NCBI RefSeq assembly: GCF_034702125.1
Contig: NC_085867.1
Location: forward strand, 47,363,262-47,427,261
DNA: 64,000 nt
Reading direction: 5' to 3'
Origin: Engraulis encrasicolus
Taxonomy: Eukaryota > Chordata > Actinopteri > Clupeiformes > Engraulidae
The translations under genes were made by a program, and so were the position numbers. Each line of letters begins with the position of its first letter. Position 1 is the stretch's first letter. Below are positions 21,281-33,293 of the stretch, piece after piece. A model generated the notes under the pieces. It ran no database searches, was not told the origin of the DNA, and saw only the letters and a program-made list of their open reading frames with translations.

Positions 21281-21378
21281 AATAGCTCTTTCTGGACATA
21301 ATACTTACACAATGTCGAGTTGAGTATCCATTTCGCAACACAAACACGCAGGCTATGCTTGCTCAAACAAAGCAAACA

Positions 21379-21380
<2 letters not shown>

Positions 21381-21445
<65 letters not shown>

Positions 21446-21446
21446 G

Positions 21447-21476
<30 letters not shown>
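21381..21476. repeat. (TC)n microsatellite
   Basis: A TC array with (TCTG)n interruptions near its end. It lies at about the 3' limit of homology with the copy 2 flank. Confidence 0.95.
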
Positions 21477-21477
<1 letters not shown>

Positions 21478-21739
21478 TGTGTGATTCTGGTAACTCTGTG
21501 ATGAACAGAACTGACATACAGTAGATCAGTGGTTCTCCAAATGTGGTATGCAAGAGCTCCACTCTGAGGAATTCAATTTGTTCATATTGAATTGAAGGCT
21601 GATCAAGGATATTTTGTAATGTTGAACTGACTGAAATTGAAAACAGAATGTATAATAATACCAGACCTGAAAGAAGTTAAAACAAACCTGTAGGCTACTG
21701 GATGTGATTGTAACTGCTGATGCCATACACATTTGTATT

Positions 21740-21958
21740 TACCGTACTTTCACTTTCAACAAGATGACTCTAAAATTGTGTTGGATGGTTTTAAATGTGA
21801 CAAGCAGCTTGCACAGGAGCTGAATGCATTTTATCTCAGGTTTGATTCACCAGTGTTTGACAGTACTATCCTTGAGATGAAGCATCTAACAATGTCCTCC
21901 TGCCCTTTAAGGTGCATGCTGTGACTAATGCTTTCAAAAACACTAACCCCAATCACCC
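21740..21958 (+). pseudogene. LINE ORF2 fragment, part 1 of 3
   Basis: The frame encoding DDSKIVLDGFKCDKQLAQELN, followed by ...NAFYLRFD, is typical of the linker before the reverse transcriptase in fish L2/Rex1 LINEs. It stops at a TTAA (21959-21962). The same LINE resumes, at the expected point in the protein, after the TTAA at 29489-29492. Confidence 0.72.
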
Positions 21959-24900
21959 TTAACACTAGAACTACCAGGATTTTTCTGCCTACCTAGAAGT
22001 ACCAGAGAGGGGTCATTTGACCCGGTGGCTTTTACCTAATACACTAATCACTCATTTTGTTATGGTAATGAGGCTGTTAGGGGCCGTGTGTGGGGTGAGG
22101 GGTGAGGGGGTCACACCTTACAGTGCTAACAGCCAAGACAGAGGGACAGACAGCTTCTTCCCAAGGGCTGTCAGCCTCCAAAATCAGTCACCACAGGTAA
22201 ATAGCAACTTGCATGAAGATATCAGCAATAAAGACAGATAGCACAGTTTGGCGGACAGTTTGTTACCGTTTTTCTCCATTGGTTTGGCTCATTTCTTGAA
22301 ACTGAGATGTCATTCTCAAAACATGGACAAATCCCAAAACTAATTTGCAGTTCCTCAAAAAATGGCATTCATCATTGCTTTCATCACATTTCAAATGCTT
22401 TTGTACATGTCTCAATCATTAAGTACATCCTTGCAAATGGGTATCCTACAGTTAACACAATCAGCTTACATTTAGTAGAATTTTCAACTGAATGTACCTT
22501 GCTGATCTATCCCAATTGGTTGATTTTCAGTGTAATAGTTGTCCTGAAAACATGTCAGCACATTTTCTTCATATAAGTCATCAATGAACGAACGTGTGAA
22601 TGTCCCATGTGATCATGACGAATCATATGACTGCAACCAGATAATGGTTGAATTACAGTTTTTCTCGATTGTTTTGGCTCATTTCTTGAAACTGAGATGA
22701 CATTCCTATAACCATTGGGTCATTTGGACAAACATTCTTACACTTCTGCACAACAGTTCAGATAACTAGCAAAATGTCATATACCTCCCAAAACACCTCA
22801 TTCTTGCATCAGCACTAAACCGTCTGACATATAAATAGTCAGTACCATCAAAATGGCATAGATCCTTCTCAATTGCTTTGGCTCATTTGCATTCATTTAG
22901 TCCTTCTGTCAAAATAAACTGGATGGTTCAGCATAACTACATGGATCCTCATCACTCGCTCATATCACCACAAAAACAGTTTACGCATGTGTCAAAACTA
23001 AATTTCTTCCCCACATATATCATCAGTACCCTCAAAATACATTGTCCCTTTGCCATTGTGTAAGCACTGCCAGTCAAAATGGTTAGGTGTTTTATCTACG
23101 TTCAGCTAACAGATTTCGACTATGTATAAAAATGAAAAAGTGAGTGAAACTATTGAAGTTTGACAACACAGATAATTTACCAAGGACATTTATCAGTAAC
23201 TTTCTTTACTGTAAATTCATATACAGAAAGTAATGCCCATATATCACAGGTTTCTCATGGGTTTGGCTCATTTCTCAAAACAGAGATAACATGGACAAAT
23301 GCCAAAGCAACTAGCAATTGTTCAAAACAGAATGTCATTTGAAAAAATGTCATGAAATTAGCCAAATAACATGGAAACTGTAGTATACACGGTTGTAAAA
23401 TTATTTTCTACTAACTAGTAAAGTTACAATACCATCTGACCTGTTGAACACTGTCATGAATTTACTATGTAATGAAATTCTTAAAATATGATGTCCTTGA
23501 CAGTTTTGGGAACTACGTAGACCACTTTGGGGAGCAACCGCTATTCCGACATACCGCTATTCCGACAACCCGCTGTCCCGACATGTCGCTATTCCGACTG
23601 CCGTTATTCCGACACTTTTTATCCCCACGCATCATTGCTTCATACTGACATTCACACGGATTATTTTTTATATTGCAGCAGGGAATATGCATGAGTCTTG
23701 ACACCAACAAGGCGATTGCACTGGAGAGGGCACACAAACTCAACTTAAATTTCACTAGCATTGGGCCAGTTGGCAGGTGTTGAAGAGCCAGCTGCTTGTA
23801 TGCACGGACGAACGAACTGAAAGAAAAAAAAGCAGCCAGCCAACGTGCTGCACGCATCTACATATAGCCAAGTTATCGACTGAAAACATTGTGTTTTATC
23901 AGCAAACCCGAAGAGGATTTCCCCTACTCAAATTGGGTAACGATGTGATGACTATAATGGCTGTGCAGTACGGTAACAACGATTCTGAGATTTGAACTGT
24001 ATTGCGTTGTTTTCCTGCGCTTTCAAGGGAATTTACACCTTCCCTATAGGCTATGTGGGAGTGTGCGATACATCCACTAGCCATTTTGGCCGGTGATGGA
24101 AAAAAGCGATAAAGCCCTGCATGCACTTTTATTGGGACTTCTCATGAGCATATCGTTCTCTGAAATGTTTAATTTGACCCTCGACTGTAGCCTAGCCTAC
24201 TTGGAGATCCACCACCATTTTTCAGCAGAGGTAAAAGTGAAAGTGATTCGATGCTGCGATGCTGCGATGCTGCGCATGTCATCGCATTGGGTCCCAGGCT
24301 TGACTTCGCAACTGGGCATGAAACGGTTTTGCAAGCGCAATGCCCTTTGTGTTTACTTATAAAGTAAAAATAAAAACCTTGAATTGCTTCTCGACATCAG
24401 CCAGCGTGAGTCAAGTGATAGGGAAGCAACTTGATTGGGGAGAACGCCGTGGGTGACGAGAGCGCAAGTGTAAGAGGTGAAATTTAAACCACGGGTTCTA
24501 TTGGACACTTAGTGACACGATTCAGGAAAGACAGACAAAGGGAGTGACGGTTATGGTAGTTTATTTCTCACAATTCATGATTTAAAATACAACATTGAAA
24601 ATATAAATAAAATACAAAAGTGTGTCAACCAACAGGGGTATAAAGTGCTGTGTGTGTAGGCCTAATTAATCACAATCTGGAGTTACCAGAGGACCGTACA
24701 AAAGTTAAGTTTCACAAGTCACACCACTGCAATCTATAAATAGGGAAAATCACAACAATCCATAGTCATTTCATCTCATCAGTGCCCGAAAGGCAACCAC
24801 GGCAAACTATAATAACTGACACTCATTAATGCCCGAAAACACGTTGCACACTGGGCCACACCAATTACAGTAGGATTCACTACACCATAAAGTAGACCTA

Positions 24901-25350
24901 ACTGTTGTACAGTCCTCCTATGTAGCCTACTCAGCGGAGGTGCCCAAATGCCACCACTACACAGTACCGCTGAGTCACACGCGCATGCAGTCACACACAC
25001 ACACGCACGCACACACTCTCACACACACATGCACACAGTTCAACAGCGGGGGAGAAATAATCAATCCCCCGAAAATGCAACAATCCAAATTCCCGTGCTG
25101 CTGCTGGCCTGTCAGCCACTGCTGCCGGACGTGGGCTCTTCAATTACTTATTGCAGCTATAACACGCGCAATACCCAAATGCAACTTACAGTTCCCAAAG
25201 CGACCGGCCGCAGTCTTAATCTTGGGTAGGTCTGCAACGCGAGGATTTGTCTGGCTGCTATTGCCATTAATATGTGTCAATAAAGAATTGTTAGGTATTT
25301 GAGTCTGTTTATCTTCCACTCAGCAGAGTAGCCTAACACAAGTGCGTTCA

Positions 25351-27098
25351 CACAGTAAATTTGCCAGTGTTAATTTGGCAGTGTTAAGGCTTATTAACAC
25401 CATTGGAGTAATTCCAACACCAAATGGAGTGAGATGCTCTCCAGTGTCAGTGACAAATGAAGTTGTTAAATTGTGTGGAGTTAGAAGTACTCCAGAGAGC
25501 CCCCGCCTCCTCGAGGTGATGGAGTTTGTCTGCGCCATTGTATGCCCTAGTAACAGAGAACGTAAAGAGAACGTTTGACTTTTGGTTCTCTAAAGGTTGG
25601 GGTTATTACCAAACCAAAATCTACCACCTAGAAACGTTCCCTTTGGTTACAGTAAAAACCAAGCAATTCCTCCAGATTTAATCATTTACACAATCTTTTT
25701 TTTATTATTCCATTTCATTCATTTAACTCAACTTGGTTGGGTTGATCTAAGGTTTGGCTGTGCACACAACATCACAGAAAAGATGTGTTGAGTGAAAGAA
25801 ATAACTTGAGAACTTGTTACACCTTTGCCGGTAACAAGCAGGCCCCTCACAACCAATCTGTCCATCAGCGCCTGGCCAAACCTAATTACTTAGGACTGGT
25901 ATATCATGACTCAATTGCTTGCACCTGAAAAACTCCTAATCAATCTGGTCACATGGTACTCTTGAGCCTGTATATAAACCTGGACTGTCACAGTGCTTTA
26001 AATATTTGCCTGCCTGCTGGCTGGTCAGTATGGCACAGCATAGCGCTTGTTTACCTGCTTTGCAAGCAAGCTAAAGGCGCTTTTGGCTTATGGCATTTGT
26101 TAGCTACATCTTGTGCCTTGCTTTGTGAGCTAGTCAGTAACAGCACATGTTACATTGTTTGCTCCATTGTGCACTTGATGTTTGCAAGCAAGCTAAAGGC
26201 GCTTTTGGCTTATGGCATTTGTTAGCTACATCTTGTGCCTTGCTTTGTGAGCTAGTCAGTAACAGCACATGTTACATTGCTTGCTCCATTGTGCACTTCA
26301 AGTAGATGGTATGGTTATAATTTAAACTTTATTAAGGAAAACATTTGATATTAGTCCCCACTAGACTGTGTTCATACATGCTCAGCTGAAATTTCTCTCA
26401 CATTGTAGTGCAGTACAGCATAGACTGATATGTAAAATATAGACTTTTTACATGTTTTCAGCAACTTTAAACATTATCTGAAGAGAGCAGTGTGGCAAAC
26501 TGATGCCAGGCGCAGGGTGTTTCAGTCATGGTGGAGGATGGGAGGTGCTTAATTACCATGATCAGGGTACCTCAACTATGGTGAGAGATAGTGGGGCAGG
26601 ACCAAAACACATTCACAATAATAAACAAAGTTGGGGGAACATCAGGAGCATGTCTAAGGAACCAAATATGCAACCAACAAGGTTAAGGGAACCATATGGG
26701 AATGGCAAGGGAACAAACATGACATGAACAGGAATAAAGTGACGGTGAGAGAACAATAAGGGAACGGAATGGGAACTACACATATAACATTCTAGGAACG
26801 AAAATTAAACTTTCCTGCCAACCAAGTGAGAACGGATAAATAACCAAACATGACTCTCTGGGGACGTACCCAGAACTAAACTGGAACCAAGGGCTTGTGT
26901 TCCAGGAACCTGCTTAGAACTAAAAAATGTTAGTAGGGTGCTCCCCGAAACTGCTTTACTCTTTATAGTGTTAGCTTAACACTATAAATCTAACACCAGT
27001 GTTTAACACTGATCTGGAGCAGGACCAAATAGACACTAGAACAGTGTTAATTTTAACTCTTAAAGTGTTATTTTAACACTACACAATTTACTGTGCAG
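25351..27098. mobile_element. Innermost nested element, CACAGTAAATT-type ends
   Basis: Ends are CACAGTAAATTTGCCAGTG and, inverted, CACAGTAAATTGTGTAGTG, with TTAACACT words near both. It shares the end style of 12514-16412. It contains a 122-bp tandem duplication (26059-26298). No transposase frame was found. Confidence 0.62.
26059..26298. repeat. 122-bp tandem duplication
   Basis: Two adjacent, almost identical units starting TTTGCAAGCAAGCTAAAGGC (about 26059 and 26181), period 122. Confidence 0.92.
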
Positions 27099-29488
27099 TT
27101 GAATGGTGCGTGGAAGTTAGCGCGGGCCTGGGATCCTGGCACGGCTACACACGCGCACGCAGCGTAATTGCCAACATCGGAAGAAAACCATGTGTAACAC
27201 AAGGCTGATTGAGTTCTCTCTCTCTATTGCAAGCGCGTAATAGCCTACATAGGCTAATAAGTAATATTACAGCAGAAGGGGGTGTCATTTTACAGGTAGG
27301 CCTAGGCTAGACCGACTGTTCACGCATCACAAATGAACCGATATGGGCTATGTCCCATGCATGCACGTCAGACTGTGGCAGAAAGTCATCCATTCAATTT
27401 ACAAAGTTCTGTAGTTATGCGCCCAAGTTGGTGCTTTTTGTATAGGTCTCAGGATTTAAGTCTCATTATTAAAAAAAACCATATTAATTATTTAAATTTA
27501 AATTTAAAATATGTCACAGGTGGGAGGTGCGCGTTTGCAAGCGGCACCCCCTCTTATTACCAACTCCCCCGAGGAACGTTGTACACACCAGAAAACACCA
27601 AGACACCAAAGTCATTTCATTCAAATATTTATTTTCCATTTGAGAACATAGTCCTGTGTGCATGTGTGTGTGTTTGAATAGAACCAGTCCATTCACGCTC
27701 TGTCGTCTGTCCAGTGAGACACCGCGAGTCGGCTGTGCCAGCTGCAGCGATAGAGCGAGAGAGAGCGCGAGAGGGTGAGAGAGAGCTGAAGGCGGCATGC
27801 ACCGCGGGTAGGGGGCTTGCTTTTAGTGAAGGCTATGGCGGCCAGGCGTGGGCACTTAACTCTTCGTTTGTGAGCGTCCTCATCCACCAACTTCCCAACG
27901 ATGCGGCCGTGCGTCTCGCTCGCTCTCCGGTGTGTCACCGTCCAGCACCTGCACATAAAAAACCCACACCCATCCTATTGGCCCAATCACCTTCCTCCCT
28001 TCTCTCGCTGGCACCTGAAATCAATGTAATCAGTGAGTGCGTGAGTTCTCAATTTGTCACCCCGTGACAAATAAATCCACTGCACCTTCCCTCAGCCCTG
28101 AAAGGCCGCTGAGAGTTGGGATCTCTCCGTGGAACCGGCGGTGGATGAACAAGTCATTTCAATGAGATGGATTGAGTGTAGGCTATGGCGTGCAAAACGG
28201 GGAATTAGAGGCGGGACCGACTTCAGATTAATAGGCCTATTGTAGCCTAAATTTATGTCTGGATTGGTAAGACTTGCCTTTTGGAATTTCTCACAGTTTG
28301 CTTTTGTTTTGCCTCGGTTTGGACACGACAACGGCTCTTCTCTCTGGAACTTCAAAATAAGGACAAGGGTTGTGCTCCATCATGTCGCTGGATGTTTTGG
28401 TGGACCTTACATTGTTGCGATATAATTCGATTGAGTAACTTGGAATGTAGGTAACAAAGTTTATCTCTTCAAAGCAGTAACGTGGGAAAGTGTCTCACAT
28501 CGCTGATTTCAGCACCACACCCGCGTGGATAGCTCATTTAGATTTAAGAGCCTTATATGGACATGGAGGGAAACGTCGGCTGCCCTGATGACAGCGCTAC
28601 ACAGTAGAGTGGCAGCATTCTCAGAATGGTTCAATATAGGCCTATAGGCTACTTAAAAAAATGTCGGAATAGCGGCATGTAGGAATAGCGGCGGACGGTG
28701 GAAAACGTGTCGGTATTCCGACAATAGACATTAACGTCGGAATAGCGGCATGTCGGAATAGCGCCACGTAACCGACCACTTTGCATATGATGACTTACAC
28801 AATGAAATAATGCTGACGTGTTTTGGGGAGGGCAACCATTAGACTGAGAATTGTCTAATTCGTTTAGATAAGCAAGGTGAATTTATTTGGAAAATGTGCT
28901 GAATGTATGCTGAATGTGTCAACTGAAGGGTATTTGTACATATCCATCTGCAGAGATGTACTAAACATTTGAGACATGTACAAAGCATTTGATATCTGAT
29001 GAAAGCAATGAAAAATGCCATTCTGTTTTGGGAAATTGCAAGTTGGTTTGGGGATTTGTCCGTGTTGTTTTGAGAATGTCATCTCAGTTTCGAGAAATTA
29101 GCCAAACCAATCGAGAAAAACTGTAACGTGTGAATCTCCTATGCCATGTGACCATAACGACTCATGTGAATGCAACCTGGCAATTGTTAGATGGATAAAT
29201 ACCAGTGCATGTGGACTACTGCTTAATTTCCCTCAAAAATGTTGTGGTGAAAGAAGCTCCTCTCCAAGGAACGAAGATGCAGAGATACAGCACTCAACAG
29301 GCATTGGAAATGATCCACACACACACACACACACTCACACTCTGTGTCTCAAGTGACAGCTGTGAGCTGCTAACAGCCACATTTCCACAACAAAAGGAGT
29401 GTCCGCAGGGGGTCCAAAGGGTCAAATGACCCCCTTGTGGGGCTTTTAGGTAAAAAGGTCAATTGACCCCTCCGTGGTAGTTCTAGTG

Positions 29489-30543
29489 TTAAGTCTTCAA
29501 TGATTTTAGGCCTGTTGCCCTGACATCTTTAGTTACGAAGTGTTTTGAAAGGTTAAGGAAAAGGTCCATCTTACTTAGTACAGAAAAGTTTCTGGACCCT
29601 CTACAATTTGCTTACAGGTCTCAACGGGGAGTAGAGGATGCCACTGCCACTCTACTGCACATGATTTTTAAACATCTTGAGGGCAGCCGCACATATGCAA
29701 AGATTTTATTTGTAGATTTCTCATCTACTTTCAATACTATTCTACCTCACATTTTAGTTGATAAATTGATAAGTAATTTTAAGTTGGACCATGGTTTAGT
29801 GGGGTGGATTCTGGATTTGTTTTAAACCAACAGAACACACAAAATAACAACCTCCACAGGATCACCCCAGGGATGTGTTTTGTCTCCTCTGTTCTACATC
29901 TTGTATACCAATGATTGCTGTAGCCAGCATGAAAACCGGCACATCATTAAATTTGATTTAATAATTCTTAGCCTTCTTTATGGTAACGAATCAGACCATG
30001 GCCCTGTTTCAGATTATTTTATTGCTTGGTGTGACAGTTCTTACCTGCACCTGAATGTTACCAAAACAAAAGATATGGTCATTGACTTCAGGCGCAACCC
30101 CCACCCTGCTCTGACCACTACTATCAAGGGGCAGGCTGTGGAAGTGGTAGTCTCGTACAAGTACTTGGGCAGTTGGATCGACAACAAACTTAATTTTAAC
30201 AGAAATACAGAACACATGAAAGAAAAGTCAACAGCATCTCTTCTGCTTACGCAAACTAGCTAAATTCAATGTGGACAAAACAATGATGACACTTTTTTAT
30301 AGGGCCTACATTGAATCAGTTTTATCTTTTCTGTATGTTGCTCATTTAATAATCTCAGCGTGAAAGCAAGGAATTCTCTCATGAAGATTGTTAAGGTCAG
30401 TGGCAAAATTATAGGTGCTCAGCAAAGCAGCCTCACTGACCTGCACAGGAAAGCCACCCTGAGAAAGGCAGAGTCTATTTTTTCCGTTAGCGCCCACCCT
30501 CTCCACTCAGAATTCCAGCTTCTACCCTCCGGTTCACGTTTTA
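29489..30543 (+). pseudogene. LINE reverse transcriptase fragment, part 2 of 3
   Basis: Frames encode DFRPVALTSLVTKCFERL, LDPLQFAYRSQRGVEDAT, ILFVDFSSTFNTI, TGSPQGCVLSPLFYILYTND, LNVTKTKDMVIDFRR and YKYLGSWIDNKLNF, then LPSGSRFRGL. These are the ordered reverse transcriptase motifs of a jockey-superfamily (L2/Rex1-like) LINE. The catalytic FADD box is lost (IKFDLIILSLL instead), with stops near 29822 and 30361. Dead copy, interrupted at 30544 by a Harbinger MITE. Confidence 0.9.
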
Positions 30544-30843
30544 GGGGTCTTACACACTAGAGTGTGGCTCGGGCCGGTTTTTTCTGTCCGTGCCCGGCCC
30601 TCAGCCGACAGAAAAGTGATCGACCCCGACCCGAGCCCGAGCCGAATTAAAATGTTTGTGTCCGAACTCGTCCGATGCCCGATACCACTGTAATAACAAC
30701 AGAACCTGTGCGCAAGCAAGATTTTCTATGTGGGCTCCACCATACTCAAAATAGCACGTGATAAATAGCCAGGATAGGCAAAGACGTTAGGATGAGGCAA
30801 TTTGCAGTAGCCTACAGTCATTTAGTTACGCACGCATAGTAGG

Positions 30844-30888
<45 letters not shown>

Positions 30889-32256
30889 ACAGCGCACCTT
30901 ATGTTTCTTTCGGTTAGACCAGAGATGTTGGGTGCGGTGATCGAATGCATGGGAGGGGCGTGAGAGGATAAGAAAGGCGAAAACTAACGAATAGGCTACG
31001 TTTTGGATGCAGTCAGTGCGGCTACCGAAGCATTTGTTACGTTACTGTTAGTGCAAAAATCCCCGCGAGCCATGGTGAAGATGCCGCTCCTTGAAGGATG
31101 GGCTATAAGTTCACCCCGAAGAACAGTAGCCTGTTCGGCCCTCCAAGAGAATGTCATTTCCCCTGATGTCCATGCGGTCAATATAAAATCAGGAAAGGTT
31201 GCACGCGCATAGTTACAATTGTAGCCTACAGTAAAAGTGACAAGAATTAAGAACCTACGTGAAGGACATGAAATGTCACAGCGGACAAAATAGTAACAGG
31301 AAACCTCTTCGCCCCTACCTTAGGCAACTCCACGTAGCGTGTGCGTCTTCTTTAATCCATATTATGCTCCTTGCTACTCCATGCTGGAAATGTAATCCTT
31401 GGCGAGCAATGCAGTGACAAACTTCGTCATTTTATGTTCAACATTTAAGACAGCATCGAAGGCATGCTAAAACATGGCCTACACTAGGCCTACAACAAAA
31501 GACCACGCGTTCACTGACAACTGTTGATTTGGCGCTTATTAAGAAAGCAAGTTGACTCGGCATTCCTGCTCGGCTGACTGGGAGTGAGCGTCCATGTTGC
31601 CACTGGTAACTGGCGCGTGCATACAGCCAATAATAATCACTCGCAGGAGTAGCCTACCAACATTTTCAGTTATGCATATTCAATTACTTATTTTTTAATC
31701 ACAAAACTGCCGTTTGCATGAACTGAAACGTTTCCTCTGGTTGCTTACACTTTTCACAATGTCTGTTTGCTTCAAGCCCGAGTCCGACAGATATTCTATT
31801 TTTTTGTCCGAGTCCGGCCCGGCCCGTCGGGTTCCGACCCGGCCCGTCGGGCTTCGGTCGGGTTGCCATGCTCTGATACACACCAAGGTGGTAAAGCGTC
31901 GCGGAACGGCCGCGTTTTTTACCGGCGTCGGTGAAAATACATTGAAACCTATCTGTCCTTACACACCAACCGGCGGTAGTCGGGCGTCAGCGGCACGGGA
32001 GCCGGCTCTGCGCCGCGCTGCATTTGGAAAATAGAACTCCAGCGTATTTTTCACGCCGGCAACCGGCGGTGTCTCATTCAAATGAATGGCAAAGTAGCAC
32101 GCTAGCTTTAGCTGTGGTGAGGGTTTTGAACAGGACTGGCCGCGCACGCCGATGCTGTCAGTGTGCAAGGCAGAAAAAAGCATGCCGGCCAAAACTAAGC
32201 AGAAAGACCGCGTCCGTCCTGCGACTGTTCCGTTCCGCCTTGGTATGTTTTGGCCC
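30544..32256. mobile_element. Harbinger-type MITE, family H, copy B, inside the LINE
   Basis: TTA lies on both sides (30541-30543, 32257-32259). Left end GGGGTCTTACACAC, right end inverted GGGCCAAAACATACCAAGGC. Internal sequence at 31884-32250 closely matches 5113-5504. A hAT element sits after its first 14 bp. Confidence 0.78.
30558..31875. mobile_element. hAT-type element inside the Harbinger MITE
   Basis: Ends TAGAGTGTGGC and, inverted, CAGAGCATGGC. Flanks TTACACAC (30550-30557) and ATACACAC (31876-31883) form an 8-bp duplication with one mismatch. Subterminal CCCGACCCGAGCCCGAG words at the left and GGCCCGTCGGG words at the right. Contains a (CA)n array (about 30847-30886). No transposase frame. 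Confidence 0.8.
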
Positions 32257-32580
32257 TTAGGTTCCCCTCTGTGAAAACTAATAGGTTTAGGTTTTCTTTT
32301 GTCTCCAGTGCCATCTCCTTGTTAAATTCCAATCCTAATTGATCAGTTGGCTAGATCACTGGTGTGTTTTTATGGCATTTTATGGTGTGATGTGTAATTT
32401 TATTTTGTTTTATCTAACATGATGTTTCTTATGCTACTTTTAACCCTAATTATGGTCCTTTTAAACCCTGCACTTTATGGTTTGTCCTGTTATCTGTTGT
32501 CTACATGTTGTTGACTTGCTGCACACTTCATTGCCCCTTTTGGGGATAATAAAAATTGAAACTTGAACTTGTTTACTGTG
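32257..32580 (+). pseudogene. LINE C-terminus and 3' UTR, part 3 of 3
   Basis: Just after the TTA the frame resumes with RFPSVKTNRFRFSF and AISLLNSNPN, then stops. A T-rich 3' UTR follows, ending CACTTCATTGCCCCTTTTGG, GGATAATAAA and a (TTGAAC)-like tail at about 32575. This completes the LINE begun at 21740. Confidence 0.85.
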
Positions 32581-32682
32581 GGTGGCGTGCGCTGCTGGAC
32601 AATGGTGTTGTGCGAAGTAGAATGACGAAAAGTTAAGAAGTGCACTAGGTAGACAGAGAATAGGAGTCGATAAAAAGAGACT

Positions 32683-33293
32683 AAAGCCGGGCAGACACTG
32701 TGCGATATTTTCACTCGTGGGTCTTAAGCTTCTGCTCACACTGCACGATGGAATTTCACTGTTTAAAAGTTCACAACTCACGACTCACGTCCTCACACTA
32801 CACGAGCCGACAGACGGATGCGAGCAAAATGCTTCCACCGTACGACGCGACAGGCATGATTCCCCAGTCTACAGAGGAGGGAACATGCGCACCTGAGGTG
32901 AAGATGAGGTCACGCTCAACAGCGAATTGCACAGCCCTACTAATTTGTGTATGTGAAGTGTCAAGCGCACCTGAGGTGGAGATGAGGTCACGCTCAACAG
33001 CGAATCGCACGGCCCTATTAATTTGTGTATGTGAAGTGTCAAATCGGGTCGTAGCACTGCTTTAACTGTGCGATTTACGCACGAGCCACGACCAGAATTT
33101 CAAACCGTTTTGATTTTCTTGCGACCCTGCGATTGCACGATCGTGAGGCGAAATCGCTTGTCGTTACCCCATGTACACTGCACGATGCGAGACTCACGAT
33201 TGACCTGCGATTGAGCAAGAAATCGGCCCGACTCTCAAAAAGTCGTGCGAGTGCCAAATCGGGGCAAAAGTTGCACAGTGTAAGCCCAGCTTT
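32683..33293. mobile_element. TIR element, AAGCTGGGCTTACACTGTGC-type
   Basis: The left end AAAGCCGGGCAGACACTGTGC pairs with the inverted right end AAAGCTGGGCTTACACTGTGC. A 78-bp unit (GCGCACCTGAGGTG...GTGAAGTGTC) is tandemly duplicated at about 32887-33042. Non-coding. Confidence 0.72.

Larger units (their letters stand above)
23530..28773. mobile_element. Nested element, CGCTATTCCGACAT-type ends
   Basis: Both ends carry several CGCTATTCCGACA words in inverted orientation (23540-23615 and about 28660-28765). The flanks GACCACTTTG (23520-23529, 28774-28783) form a 10-bp direct repeat; 9-10 bp duplications fit Mutator-like elements. Without its insertion (25351-27098) it is about 3.5 kb. No transposase is recognisable, and GC-rich single-copy-looking sequence at about 27700-28400 is unexplained. 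Confidence 0.72.
22266..29123. mobile_element. Nested element, GTTTTTCTCGATTGG-type ends
   Basis: The left end reads CCGTTTTTCTCCATTGGTTT and the right end inverted CAGTTTTTCTCGATTGGTTT, with TA on each side (22264-22265, 29124-29125). Related TTTGGCTCATTTCT...GAGATGACATT units recur at about 22655, 22862 and 23245. Without its own insertion (23530-28773) it is about 1.6 kb. The superfamily is uncertain; an ISL2EU-like element is one possibility. Confidence 0.68.
21963..29488. mobile_element. TTAA-flanked composite element inside a LINE
   Basis: Perfect 14-bp inverted ends, CACTAGAACTACCA (21963-21976) and its complement (29475-29488), are flanked by TTAA (21959-21962, 29489-29492). Subterminal GGGTCATTTGACCC-type palindromes lie at both ends. 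Without the nested insertion (22266-29123) the element is only about 670 bp, hence non-autonomous. TTAA targeting suggests piggyBac-type mobilisation (inference). Confidence 0.83.

Noticed and set aside
25351..27098. Transposase gene in the nested elements
   Set aside because: Open frames in 22000-29500 are short and unrelated to known transposase motifs; all layers appear non-autonomous.
32888..33042. Tandem 78-bp duplication as a coding repeat
   Set aside because: It lies within a TIR element, and the frames on both strands differ in length with no domain.
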